From Acetobacter pomorum (GTDB taxonomy: Bacteria; Pseudomonadota; Alphaproteobacteria; Acetobacterales; Acetobacteraceae): a DNA stretch of 64,000 bases. Both the position numbers and the translations under genes were made by a program. This document shows, one piece after another, positions 26,531-34,387 of this stretch (position 1 is its first letter; every line of letters begins with the position of its first letter). The notes beneath the pieces are model-generated. The model was not told the origin of the DNA. It was given only the letters and a program-made list of their open reading frames with translations, and did not search any database. The stretch covers positions 62,001 to 126,000 of the forward strand of contig NZ_PEBQ01000093.1 in NCBI RefSeq assembly GCF_002738225.1, given 5' to 3'.

Positions 26531-27802
26531 ATGGAGTGTTCGATTACCAATTCAACAGAAATAGAGGCAGAAAACAGGGGAATATTTACGTTCCTACCGT
26601 TTTCGATGTTTTTTCTGTTTGGAGGCATTACAAGTCTGAATGATATTGTTATGCCTAAGCTCAAAGACGTATTCAACCTGAACTATACAGAAATGACGAC
26701 TGTTCAATTCTGTTTTTTTGCCAGTTATTTTCTTGTTTCCATTCCTGCATCTTATATGATCAAAAAAAATGGCTATATGAGAACACTGGTTTTGGGCCTT
26801 AACCTTATTGCGTTGGGGTGTATCTCTTTTATACCAGCAACGTGGTCTGGCAGGTTTGTTGTTTTTCTGCTGGCTCTTTTTGTTGTGGCCGCCGGAATAA
26901 CCATTGTGCAGGTTACGGCAAACCCTTTGGTTATTTCATTAAGTACCATAAAAAATGTTTCCACACGCCTTACTTTTGCACATGCATGCAATTCCTTGGG
27001 TACTGTTGTTGCACCCTATCTGGGGGCCATGATTATTTTGACACAACATTCCCCAGATAGTGTGCTAGGGCAGATAAGTGCATATTTTTCCAAAGAAAAC
27101 GTATCAGAAGGCGCAGTCAATATCAGTGTCTGTTATGGGCTTGTGGCAAGTCTTGTTGCTGTATGGTCCTTTCTGACATGGATTAACCGCAACAAATTGA
27201 AAGAAGAATACTGTAGGGAAGAAAGTATTCTCAATGCCGTTGAACTGTTTAGAGATAAAAAGTTTGCTCTTGGTGTTGCCGCAATGTTTTTCTACATTGG
27301 TGCAGAAGTTACCATTGGCAGTCTTTTGGTAAATTATCTGGTTTTGCCAAGCACATTGCACCTTACGGCAGAAGCGGCAGGCAAGCATCTGGCATTTTAT
27401 TGGGGTGGTTTGCTATGCGGGCGGTTGCTGGGCATTCTCTTCCTGCGTGCCATAACACCTTCAGTTCTTTTGGCAGTTTATGGCAGTGGCGCATGTCTGC
27501 TTGTTATTCTTTCCATTCTTACAACAGGCGGTATAGCGGGTTGGGCCATGTTGGCTGTTGGGCTGTGCAATTCCGTTATGTTCCCGCTTATTTTTTCTCT
27601 CACGTCCATGAATCTGGGGGCACGTGCATCTGAAGGCTCGGGGCTTATTTGCATGGCTATTGTAGGGGGGGCTCTTGTGCCTGTTCTAACGGGGCGTCTG
27701 GCAGATATCAGCAGCCTGAATATAGCTTTTGCCATACCTGCCCTTTGCTATCTTGTTGTTATCTATTTTGGGGTCTTTTCTTACATAAATCGCAGTAAAT
27801 AA
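26531..27802 (+). CDS. Sugar MFS transporter, FucP/GluP family
   Basis: A 423-residue inner-membrane permease with about twelve hydrophobic helices. Features of the FHS (FucP, GluP) family are FFLFGGITSLNDIVMPKLKD near residue 30, with the Asn-Asp pair of the FucP proton site, VTANPLV in helix 4 and LTFAHACNSLGTVVAPYLGA in helix 5. FucP relatives import sugars such as fucose, glucose or polyols with protons. Its place in the island suggests that the substrate is sugar- or polyol-like. No close promoter other than a GTAACGTATATCCGTTTA stretch is seen; TATGGAG precedes the ATG region. Confidence 0.88.
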   Translation: MECSITNSTEIEAENRGIFTFLPFSMFFLFGGITSLNDIVMPKLKDVFNLNYTEMTTVQFCFFASYFLVSIPASYMIKKNGYMRTLVLGLNLIALGCISFIPATWSGRFVVFLLALFVVAAGITIVQVTANPLVISLSTIKNVSTRLTFAHACNSLGTVVAPYLGAMIILTQHSPDSVLGQISAYFSKENVSEGAVNISVCYGLVASLVAVWSFLTWINRNKLKEEYCREESILNAVELFRDKKFALGVAAMFFYIGAEVTIGSLLVNYLVLPSTLHLTAEAAGKHLAFYWGGLLCGRLLGILFLRAITPSVLLAVYGSGACLLVILSILTTGGIAGWAMLAVGLCNSVMFPLIFSLTSMNLGARASEGSGLICMAIVGGALVPVLTGRLADISSLNIAFAIPALCYLVVIYFGVFSYINRSK

Positions 27803-27850
27803 CCTTTTTGCGTAACTAAAAGCCAATATAACAATAACAAGGAAACGGCT

Positions 27851-29365
27851 ATGCGAGAAGTCTCTCTTACCGTGGGTGCACTTGCGTGCCTTGCGCTTAT
27901 GCCTTCTATGGGTGAAGCACGTTCCCGCCGTCCTGAATTGTCTGAATATCTTTGGCATTCCCGTACAGGAAAAGAGCCCAGAGCCCTTTACTTTACAAGC
28001 CCGGATATTATGGGAAAAGCTGAGAAAAAAGAAACAGACTTCAATAATAACACCATAGAATATCAAGAACCACCTCCTGAGCATGTTTTAAAAACATCTG
28101 CCCATAAAAGCTGGTTTGATCAGGACAATATGACAGGAGACTGGTGGGGGTTACGTAACAGGCTGGCGCACCGTGGTGTTGTGTTTTCGGGGCATTATTT
28201 TCAGGATACAGCGGGAAACCCCGTTGGAGGCAAGGCCCAGGCCGTACGTTATGCCCATGAAGTTGCCGTGGGCGTTGATATGGATTTTAGAAAACTGGTG
28301 CACTACAACATTGGCATTCTGCATTTTTTGGTCACCCAACGTTCCGGTTTGGGGCTGCATACCGTTTTGCCAGCCCTGAACTCTGTTCAGGAAATTTATG
28401 GCACCGGGCAAACGGTGCGCCTGACACGCCTTTCTCTGGAACATCAGTTTACAAAATATGTTGATACAGAACTGGGGTGGGTGAATACAGAAAATGATTT
28501 TGCACAATCAACAACACACTGGAATTTTTCCCTCTATTGTCAGTTTCAGAGCAATGCCATTTGTGGCATGCCGCAATCTCTCGCGTTTAACTCAGGTTAT
28601 GGGTATTACCCCAGTGCCCATCCTGGTGCCTATATCAAGTTATATCCAACGGGCAGAGACGATATTCTGGTTTCGTTTGGTGTTTACAATGTGGATAATA
28701 CAATAGGTAACAGCCATAATGGCTGGAAAATGTGGTTACATAATACGGTTGGCACCTATTTTCCGGTACAGTTGGGCTGGAAACATGGGGGCACAGATAT
28801 AGAAGGTGCATACCCCGGAAATATCAGAATTGGCGGATACTGGGAAACCACCAAGGTTAAAACCGCTGCACAAAAAATTACCATGTTTGCACCTGCGGGT
28901 ACGCAGTATCTGAACTGGCCGGACCAAAGCATTAAAGGCCGTTATGGCGTGTGGTTTGAAGGCGACCAGATGATTGAGCGGGATAGGCGCACCCCTGAAA
29001 GAGGCATTGTTGCATTTGGCAGTTTTGTGTGGGGAGATGCACAAACAGCACCTTTTCCGTATTTTGCAACATGGGGGTTTATCCGCAAGGGCACATTTGC
29101 AAAAAGGCCCAATGATACATTGAGTATTGGCGGAAAGTTCATGGTAGTGAACTCAAGTATTGCCCGTTACGCGCGTTATCTTGCTTCTACCGGGCAGAAG
29201 GTGCCTCTTCCGACATTTGAACATGGGTTTGAAATCAACTACGGCTGGCGGCCTTCTCCGTGGTTACTTGTGCGGCCGGGCATGCAATATATCTGGCGCC
29301 CGGGCGGCACACGGCAATATCCGAATGCAGTTATTCTCGATTTTGAAACCTCTTTTGTTTTTTAA
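27851..29365 (+). CDS. OprB-like carbohydrate-selective porin
   Basis: A 504-residue outer-membrane protein. A signal peptide (LTVGALACLALMPSMGEA) precedes a linker and a barrel domain of the OprB family, starting near WWGLRNRLAHRGVVFSGHY and ending with an aromatic C-terminus, SFVF. Typical OprB segments include TDIEGAYPGNIRIGGYWETT and GVWFEGDQMIERD. It should let sugars or sugar-like molecules cross the outer membrane. AAGGAAA precedes the ATG, 48 bases after the MFS gene, so the two form the uptake arm of the island. It is the last island gene before GC-rich sequence resumes. Confidence 0.88.
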   Translation: MREVSLTVGALACLALMPSMGEARSRRPELSEYLWHSRTGKEPRALYFTSPDIMGKAEKKETDFNNNTIEYQEPPPEHVLKTSAHKSWFDQDNMTGDWWGLRNRLAHRGVVFSGHYFQDTAGNPVGGKAQAVRYAHEVAVGVDMDFRKLVHYNIGILHFLVTQRSGLGLHTVLPALNSVQEIYGTGQTVRLTRLSLEHQFTKYVDTELGWVNTENDFAQSTTHWNFSLYCQFQSNAICGMPQSLAFNSGYGYYPSAHPGAYIKLYPTGRDDILVSFGVYNVDNTIGNSHNGWKMWLHNTVGTYFPVQLGWKHGGTDIEGAYPGNIRIGGYWETTKVKTAAQKITMFAPAGTQYLNWPDQSIKGRYGVWFEGDQMIERDRRTPERGIVAFGSFVWGDAQTAPFPYFATWGFIRKGTFAKRPNDTLSIGGKFMVVNSSIARYARYLASTGQKVPLPTFEHGFEINYGWRPSPWLLVRPGMQYIWRPGGTRQYPNAVILDFETSFVF

Positions 29366-29490
29366 AATCATTATGCGGCACATGTATCTGTGCAGGGTGT
29401 TTCTGGCCTGTGCAAAACATGCAGGAACAGCAATGTAGAAAATGGAGGTAAAACACAAAGTATAACAAGTACGTGATTCACGTTTTAGAG

Positions 29491-29537
29491 AGAAATAGGA
29501 CAGAACTGGTCACTAAAAATCTATTTCTTCTTTGTTG
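29491..29537 (+). terminator. Putative terminator at the right edge of the island
   Basis: Arms AGAAATAG and CTATTTCT around a 22-base loop, followed by TCTTTGTTGTT. A weak but plausible stop for the porin transcript. Confidence 0.4.
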
Positions 29538-29554
29538 TTATAACTGCTTTGTAT

Positions 29555-29588
29555 GACCTCCTAATCCTATTTTATTTAAATGGAGGTC
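29555..29588 (+). promoter_or_regulatory. Inverted repeat that can sequester the lipoprotein ribosome site
   Basis: GACCTCC at 29555-29561 is the exact complement of GGAGGTC at 29582-29588, which is the Shine-Dalgarno sequence of the lipoprotein gene starting at 29594. The loop of 20 bases is A/T-rich. Pairing would hide the ribosome site. Confidence 0.55.
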
Positions 29589-29593
29589 TGGTT

Positions 29594-30181
29594 ATGGCCG
29601 GTAAAAACGGTGCGTGCCTGATTGCTTTGGCGTTGGTTTTGGGGGCGTGCAGCGCGCGTATTCCCTTAAACGAGGCCTCCTTCCCCATTCAGGATCTGCC
29701 GGTCGACCATCTGGTGCAAACACCTGTGGTTTATCGTTTTGCGCCGGGTTTTGAAAAACAGAACGCGCAAATAGCGTGCAGCCTTGGCATAAACTACACC
29801 ACAGATCTGGGCCCCTCTGCAGAGGCACGGTTGCAGCAGGCCGTTCGCTCCAGCTTTGCACATGCACAGCAGCAAAGTGCTGCCTCACACGGCTATACAC
29901 TGGCTTTTTCCCTGCAAATGGCGGATGAGCAGGTGACCGTTAAACCGGGCATGTGGGATAATAGATACACGGTGGACACCACCCTTAAAGGCACCGTGCA
30001 GGTGCTTGATGCACAGGGCCAGCCTGTGCAGGTGGTGCCCATTACCGGGCTTGGCAGCAACACGGAAGCCGGAAGCTGCGGGGCGCTTAAACGCGCCATG
30101 ATGCAGGCCAGTGAAAAAGCCGTGGCCCAGATTGGTAATGACTTTGTGGCCAAAGTGGCAAACGGCCACGTGTTGAACTAG
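29594..30181 (+). CDS. Predicted outer-membrane lipoprotein
   Basis: A 195-residue lipoprotein. The signal peptide ends in the lipobox LGAC, making Cys18 the lipidated residue (CLIALALVLGACSARIP). The mature part has a Cys in AQIACSLGINYTTD, a predicted beta-rich core and a C-terminal helix (GALKRAMMQASEKAVAQIGN). I do not recognise the family; lipoproteins of this size often help outer-membrane assembly or transport. ATG 29594 was preferred to an upstream TTG because GGAGG lies eight bases before it and the signal peptide then starts correctly. It is convergent with ppk2. Confidence 0.75.
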   Translation: MAGKNGACLIALALVLGACSARIPLNEASFPIQDLPVDHLVQTPVVYRFAPGFEKQNAQIACSLGINYTTDLGPSAEARLQQAVRSSFAHAQQQSAASHGYTLAFSLQMADEQVTVKPGMWDNRYTVDTTLKGTVQVLDAQGQPVQVVPITGLGSNTEAGSCGALKRAMMQASEKAVAQIGNDFVAKVANGHVLN

Positions 30182-30199
30182 CTTTTTTGCAAACACAAA

Positions 30200-30242
30200 T
30201 GTGCCGGGCCGGGTAACCGGAGATCAGTAGATCTCCGGCACA
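30200..30242. terminator. Nested hairpin between lipoprotein and ppk2 genes
   Basis: Outer arms TGTGCCGG and CCGGCACA enclose an inner stem CCGGAGATC and GATCTCCGG. The structure covers the last codons of ppk2. No long T-run follows, so it may stop transcription weakly or protect the 3' end. Confidence 0.45.
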
Positions 30243-31141
30243 ATCATGGCGTCTGGCGTGGGCTGGCGTTCGTAATCGGCATGATACACGCGTGGGGGCA
30301 GAACCACCTCCGGGCGCGGCACAGGCTGATACGGCACCAGTGAGAGCAGGTGGTTAATGCAGTTTAGCCGCGCGCGCTTTTTATCCACGGCTTGCACAAC
30401 CCACCAAGGGGCTTCCTCAATGCTGGATTTTTCCAGCATGGTTTCCTTGGCCTTTGTATAGGCTTCCCACCGGCGGCGGCTTTCAAGGTCCATGGGGCTG
30501 AGCTTCCACTGTTTCAGCCGGTCTTCCATACGGGCGCGGAAGCGGGCTTCCTGCTCATCATCGGTGATGGAGAACCAGTATTTCACCAGCTTGATGCCGC
30601 TGCGCACCAGCATGCGCTCAAACTCCGGCACAGAGCGGAAGAATTCTTCGTATTCTTCATCGGTGCAAAAGCCCATCACGTGTTCCACGCCGGCGCGGTT
30701 ATACCAGCTGCGGTCAAACAGCACGATCTCGCCCGCAGCAGGCAGATGCGCCACATAGCGCTGGAAATACCACTGCGTTTTTTCACGGTCTGTTGGGGCG
30801 GGCAGGGCGGCCACACGGCAGATGCGGGGGTTCAGCCGCTGGGTAATGCGTTTGATCACGCCGCCTTTGCCTGCGGCATCGCGCCCTTCAAACAACACCA
30901 CAATGCGTTCACCCGTGGCCTGCACCCAATCCTGCAACTTCACCAGCTCGGTTTGCAGGCGCACCAGTTCACGAAAATACTCACGGCGGAAGGCGTTTTC
31001 AGATTCGGAAATGTGGCCATCCAGCCCGTCTTCTTGCAATTCCAGTTCTATTTCTTCGTCCAGGTCATCAATAATTTCCTGGCGCATCCGCTCACGTTCG
31101 TGTTCTGCAGCGCGAAGGGTATCTGTTGCCTGATCTGTCAT
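30224..31141 (-). CDS. ppk2: Polyphosphate kinase 2 (PPK2)
   Basis: A 305-residue PPK2-family phosphotransferase. Walker A is FEGRDAAGKGGVIKRI near residue 80; the lid and Walker B include PTDREKTQWYFQRYVAHLP and VLFDRSWYNRAGVE. An acidic N-terminal helix (DDLDEEIELELQEDGLDG) is typical of one-domain class I enzymes, which make nucleotides from polyphosphate or the reverse. The start was set at ATG 31141, with GAGGG upstream. It lies directly downstream of the phosphate transporter gene, with a terminator hairpin ending only about 18 bases before its start, so it may rely on readthrough. Confidence 0.92.
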   Translation of the reverse strand: MTDQATDTLRAAEHERERMRQEIIDDLDEEIELELQEDGLDGHISESENAFRREYFRELVRLQTELVKLQDWVQATGERIVVLFEGRDAAGKGGVIKRITQRLNPRICRVAALPAPTDREKTQWYFQRYVAHLPAAGEIVLFDRSWYNRAGVEHVMGFCTDEEYEEFFRSVPEFERMLVRSGIKLVKYWFSITDDEQEARFRARMEDRLKQWKLSPMDLESRRRWEAYTKAKETMLEKSSIEEAPWWVVQAVDKKRARLNCINHLLSLVPYQPVPRPEVVLPPRVYHADYERQPTPDAMIVPEIY

Positions 31142-31158
31142 ATCCAAGGCCCTCAAGC

Positions 31159-31188
31159 AAAAAGCGGGGCACTTTAGGGTGCCCCGCT
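31159..31188 (-). terminator. Intrinsic terminator between pit and ppk2
   Basis: On the minus strand the stem AGCGGGGCAC with GTGCCCCGCT is followed by five T residues. It starts nine bases after the pit stop codon and ends 18 bases before the ppk2 start codon. Confidence 0.75.
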
Positions 31189-31196
31189 CTGATTTA

Positions 31197-32810
31197 TTAG
31201 AAGATGTGGCGGAAGACGAAGTAGAGCACACCGCTGATAAGCATAGCGGCGGGCAGGGTTGTTACCCACGCCATAGCCATGGCGCGCAGGGTAGTCCATT
31301 GCAGGCCACCACCACCGGCAACCATGGTGCCAGCCACACCGCTGGAGAGAATGTGCGTGGTGGAAACCGGCAGGCCATAGCGTTCTGCCAGGCCAATGGT
31401 GCCCATAGCTACCAGTTCTGCCGCCGCACCCTGTGCGTAGGTCAGATGGGTTTTGCCAATTTTTTCACCAACGGTGACCACAATGCGCTTCCAGCCCACC
31501 ATGGTGCCAAGGCCCAGAGCCAACGCCACGGCAATTTTAACCCATGTGGGAATAAAGCGTGTGCCTGCGTTAAGTTGGCCCATAAACTTGCTCAGCTCGG
31601 CAGTTTCATCACCCGTAAAGCCGGAAACCTTGCCCATGTTGCGCACGGCTTCTGCCACCAGATACATGTCTGTGCGCACGTTGGGCACAGCAGCAGCCGG
31701 AATGGCCTGCAGGGAATGATAGCTGCCAACAGACTGTGCAATATCATCAGACAGCACGCCAAGGGCGGAATAGATTTCCGGGCGGGCCACTGTTTTGGTG
31801 CGCAGCGCATCTGTTACCTGTGCGCGGGCTTCTTCTGCATTTGGCAGGCTTGGGGCGGCAGAGCCATGCGCTTCAAACACATGGGCGGCCTGCTGCGCGG
31901 TTTGCACAAAGGCAGGCATCATGTCATCTGGCATGGCGCGGTTCAGCGCATACGCGGTGGGGGCCGCACCAATAAGAATAAGCATGATAAGGCCCATGCC
32001 CTTCTGCCCATCGTTACTGCCGTGGAAGAAGGAAACACCCGTGCAGGTGCCTACCAGCAAACCACGGATCCACAGCGGCGGTGGGGCATCACCCTCTGGC
32101 GCGCGATACAGGGCCGCGTTGCGGATAACCAGACGCATCAGGATCAACATGCCCGCTGCCAGCACAAAGCCGCAAACGGGGGAGAACAGCAGGGCGGAAA
32201 ACACCTTGCGCACCTGAGACCAGTCCACCCCATAAAGGGCGCTACCGGCAGGAGACATCAGCTGGTTGGCAAACCCAACACCAAGGATGGACCCCACCAG
32301 CGCGTGGGAGGAACTGTTGGGAATACCAAAGGCCCATGTGGCCAGGTTCCAGATAATGGCGGAAAGCAGCAGGGCAAAAATCATGGCATGGCCGGCACCG
32401 CTGCCAACCTGCAGGATAAGCTCTACCGGCAGAAGTGTGACAACACTGTAAGCCACCGCCCCGGATGAAACCAGAACGCCAGCAAGGTTCCACATGCCAG
32501 ACCACACAACCGCCACCAGCGGGGGCAGGCTGTTGGTGTAAATAACGGTGGCCACGGCGTTTGCCGTATCATGAAAACCGTTTACAAATTCAAACCCCAG
32601 CGCAATCAGTAGCGCCAGAGCCAGCAGCGCAAAAGCGCTAACGGCCATGCCGTTTTCCCCGGCAGACCGCAGGTCTCCCAGAACACTGTATCCTACAAAA
32701 ACAAGGGCTGCCGTCACTACACCCATAAAGAACATGCGGAAGGCTTGGTTGGTGCCTCCCTTCATGTTGGGGCGTGGTGCGGCAGCCGGGCTCAGCAACG
32801 TGCCGGACAT
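31197..32810 (-). CDS. pitA: Low-affinity inorganic phosphate transporter (Pit)
   Basis: A 537-residue inner-membrane phosphate permease of the PiT family. The two inverted signature repeats are present: GFEFVNGFHDTANAVATVIYT in the N-terminal half and GTIGLAERYGLPVSTTHILSSGV in the C-terminal half, with SNDGQKGMG between and ALVGSILGVG. A hydrophilic loop of about 150 residues (EAHGSAAPSLPNAEEARAQ) splits the halves. It carries metal phosphate into the cell with protons. It is followed on the same strand by a terminator and ppk2, linking uptake to polyphosphate metabolism. Confidence 0.92.
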   Translation of the reverse strand: MSGTLLSPAAAPRPNMKGGTNQAFRMFFMGVVTAALVFVGYSVLGDLRSAGENGMAVSAFALLALALLIALGFEFVNGFHDTANAVATVIYTNSLPPLVAVVWSGMWNLAGVLVSSGAVAYSVVTLLPVELILQVGSGAGHAMIFALLLSAIIWNLATWAFGIPNSSSHALVGSILGVGFANQLMSPAGSALYGVDWSQVRKVFSALLFSPVCGFVLAAGMLILMRLVIRNAALYRAPEGDAPPPLWIRGLLVGTCTGVSFFHGSNDGQKGMGLIMLILIGAAPTAYALNRAMPDDMMPAFVQTAQQAAHVFEAHGSAAPSLPNAEEARAQVTDALRTKTVARPEIYSALGVLSDDIAQSVGSYHSLQAIPAAAVPNVRTDMYLVAEAVRNMGKVSGFTGDETAELSKFMGQLNAGTRFIPTWVKIAVALALGLGTMVGWKRIVVTVGEKIGKTHLTYAQGAAAELVAMGTIGLAERYGLPVSTTHILSSGVAGTMVAGGGGLQWTTLRAMAMAWVTTLPAAMLISGVLYFVFRHIF

Positions 32811-32880
32811 GGATTTTTCCTGACTGTCAATTTCACTCTATGGGGAAAAGCAGATGTTTTTCCCGTCCTGCTCTCAGGGC

Positions 32881-33105
32881 TCACACGGCATGGGCCGGCT
32901 TGGTGGCCCCATGGGCGGCCAAGGCAGGGCGTGCACCTGCACACGCCTTGCGGCGTGCGGTATGCGGCTGGGCGGCATACGGGTGCGGGGTGCCGTTGCG
33001 TTCCCACACATATAACAAGGTGGTGCGCCAGCGCTCACGCACGGCTTCACGCCACTTTGGCTTATGTGTATCGGGCTGCATGGCCATAACGGGTTCGGCA
33101 CACAT
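32881..33105 (-). CDS. Small basic hypothetical protein
   Basis: A 74-residue protein with no family that I recognise. It starts MCAEPVMAMQPDTHKPKW, is basic and Arg/His-rich (REAVRERWRTTLLYVWERNG), and ends in an Ala/His tail. Support comes mainly from the strong ribosome site GGAGGAG about nine bases before the ATG at 33105 on the minus strand. It lies upstream of pit on the same strand. It could be spurious; its C-terminal half has composition typical of random GC-rich DNA. Confidence 0.45.
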   Translation of the reverse strand: MCAEPVMAMQPDTHKPKWREAVRERWRTTLLYVWERNGTPHPYAAQPHTARRKACAGARPALAAHGATKPAHAV

Positions 33106-33368
33106 TGTCTGCTTCTCCTCCAAACAGGATGAGCAGTCCTTTAGCCGCTTGCGGGCGTATTGTGCGTGACGCTTTCATGACAACCGCTGAGAACGGTTCG
33201 CAAAGCCGTGATGCTAACTGGCTGATAACGCTGAATTATATTGATATAACAATATCACATATACGTTAAGTGCATATATTGCCCGCCACAGGCACGGAAC
33301 GCCGCCTTTCCTCCCCACGTTGGCACCCGTGTAACGCTGTGCAGATGTATGGAAAGGTCAGGCAGAAC
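33106..33368 (+). promoter_or_regulatory. Control region of acoABC with an inverted repeat
   Basis: Non-coding region. It holds the perfect inverted repeat TGATAT-AACA-ATATCA at 33242-33257, in an A/T-rich stretch about 112 bases before acoA, a plausible regulator site. GAACGGTTCGC near 33191-33201 is another short symmetric element. A longer in-frame start for acoA at 33270 is not favoured. Confidence 0.45.
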
Positions 33369-34340
33369 ATGTCGGTTCAGATTTCAAGAGAAGCCCTGCT
33401 GCGTGCGTATCGGAGCATGCGTACCATTCGCGTTTTTGAAGAACGCCTGCACGTGGAATTTGCCACAGGGGAAATTCCCGGATTTGTGCACTTGTATTGT
33501 GGCGAGGAAGCCTCCGCCGTGGGGGTGTGCGCCAACCTTACAGATAACGATACCATTGCCAGCACCCATCGCGGCCACGGGCACTGCATTGCCAAGGGTG
33601 TGGAAGTGGGCGGCATGATGGCCGAAATTTACGGCCGCCATACCGGCGTGTGCCGGGGCAAGGGAGGGTCCATGCACATTGCGGATCTTTCCAAGGGTAT
33701 GCTGGGGGCCAATGGCATTGTGGGCGGCGGCCCACCGCTGATTTGCGGGGCAGCCCTTTCACACAAAACGCTCAAGGATAACGGTGTGGCCGTGGCGTTT
33801 TTTGGTGATGGCGCCTCTAACGAGGGCACAACGCTGGAAAGCATGAACCTTGCCTCCGTATGGCATCTGCCCGCCGTGTTTGTGCTGGAAGACAACGGGT
33901 ATGGCGAGGCCACAGGGGCAGCCTACGCCTGTGCAGGCACGCAAAAGGACAGGGCCGCCGGCTTTGGCCTGCCGTATTTTGCCTGCGCGGGAGATGATTT
34001 TTTTGAAGTGTATGAAACCGCCCGCAACGCCATAGATCACGCACGCTCCGGCAAGGGGCCGGTGATGCTGCATGTGCAGCTCAGCCGCTGGTATGGGCAC
34101 TTTGAAGGCGATGCCATGACCTACCGCAAGGCGGGCGAAGTGGCCGCGCAAAAGAAAGACCATGATTGCCTCAAAAAGTTTCGCGCCCGCGCGGTGGCGG
34201 AAAACCTGCTGCCAGAAGGCGATATGGATGAAATAGACGCCGCCGTGGCGGACGAGGTGGAAAGCGCGGTTGTAACCGCCAAGCAGGCACCGTGGCCGCA
34301 GGATAAAGACCTGATGGCCGATGTGTATGCGCGGTACTAA
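33369..34340 (+). CDS. acoA: Acetoin dehydrogenase E1 alpha subunit (thiamine pyrophosphate)
   Basis: A 323-residue E1 alpha of the 2-oxo-acid dehydrogenase type. The TPP/Mg motif is GDGASNEGTTLESMNLAS followed by LEDN near residues 140-175; HRGHGHCIAKG and GRHTGVCRGKGGSMHI are also typical. Together with the next two genes this matches the acetoin dehydrogenase complex, which cleaves acetoin to acetaldehyde and acetyl-CoA; a pyruvate dehydrogenase is less likely given the AcoC partner. ATG 33369 starts the conserved SREALLRAYRSMRTIR helix. It is separated from acoB by 47 bases. Confidence 0.87.
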   Translation: MSVQISREALLRAYRSMRTIRVFEERLHVEFATGEIPGFVHLYCGEEASAVGVCANLTDNDTIASTHRGHGHCIAKGVEVGGMMAEIYGRHTGVCRGKGGSMHIADLSKGMLGANGIVGGGPPLICGAALSHKTLKDNGVAVAFFGDGASNEGTTLESMNLASVWHLPAVFVLEDNGYGEATGAAYACAGTQKDRAAGFGLPYFACAGDDFFEVYETARNAIDHARSGKGPVMLHVQLSRWYGHFEGDAMTYRKAGEVAAQKKDHDCLKKFRARAVAENLLPEGDMDEIDAAVADEVESAVVTAKQAPWPQDKDLMADVYARY

Positions 34341-34387
34341 CCCTTTCACCAATTTTTCAGCCACACACGCAAACGGAAACCAGAACA

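Noticed and set aside
31179..32468. 429-codon plus-strand open frame opposite pit
   Set aside because: The minus strand encodes a complete Pit transporter; the antisense product is His/Gly-rich with no domain.
33242..33257. Reading the TGATAT repeat upstream of acoA as an FNR box
   Set aside because: The half-site spacing does not match TTGAT-N4-ATCAA; it is kept only as an unassigned inverted repeat.
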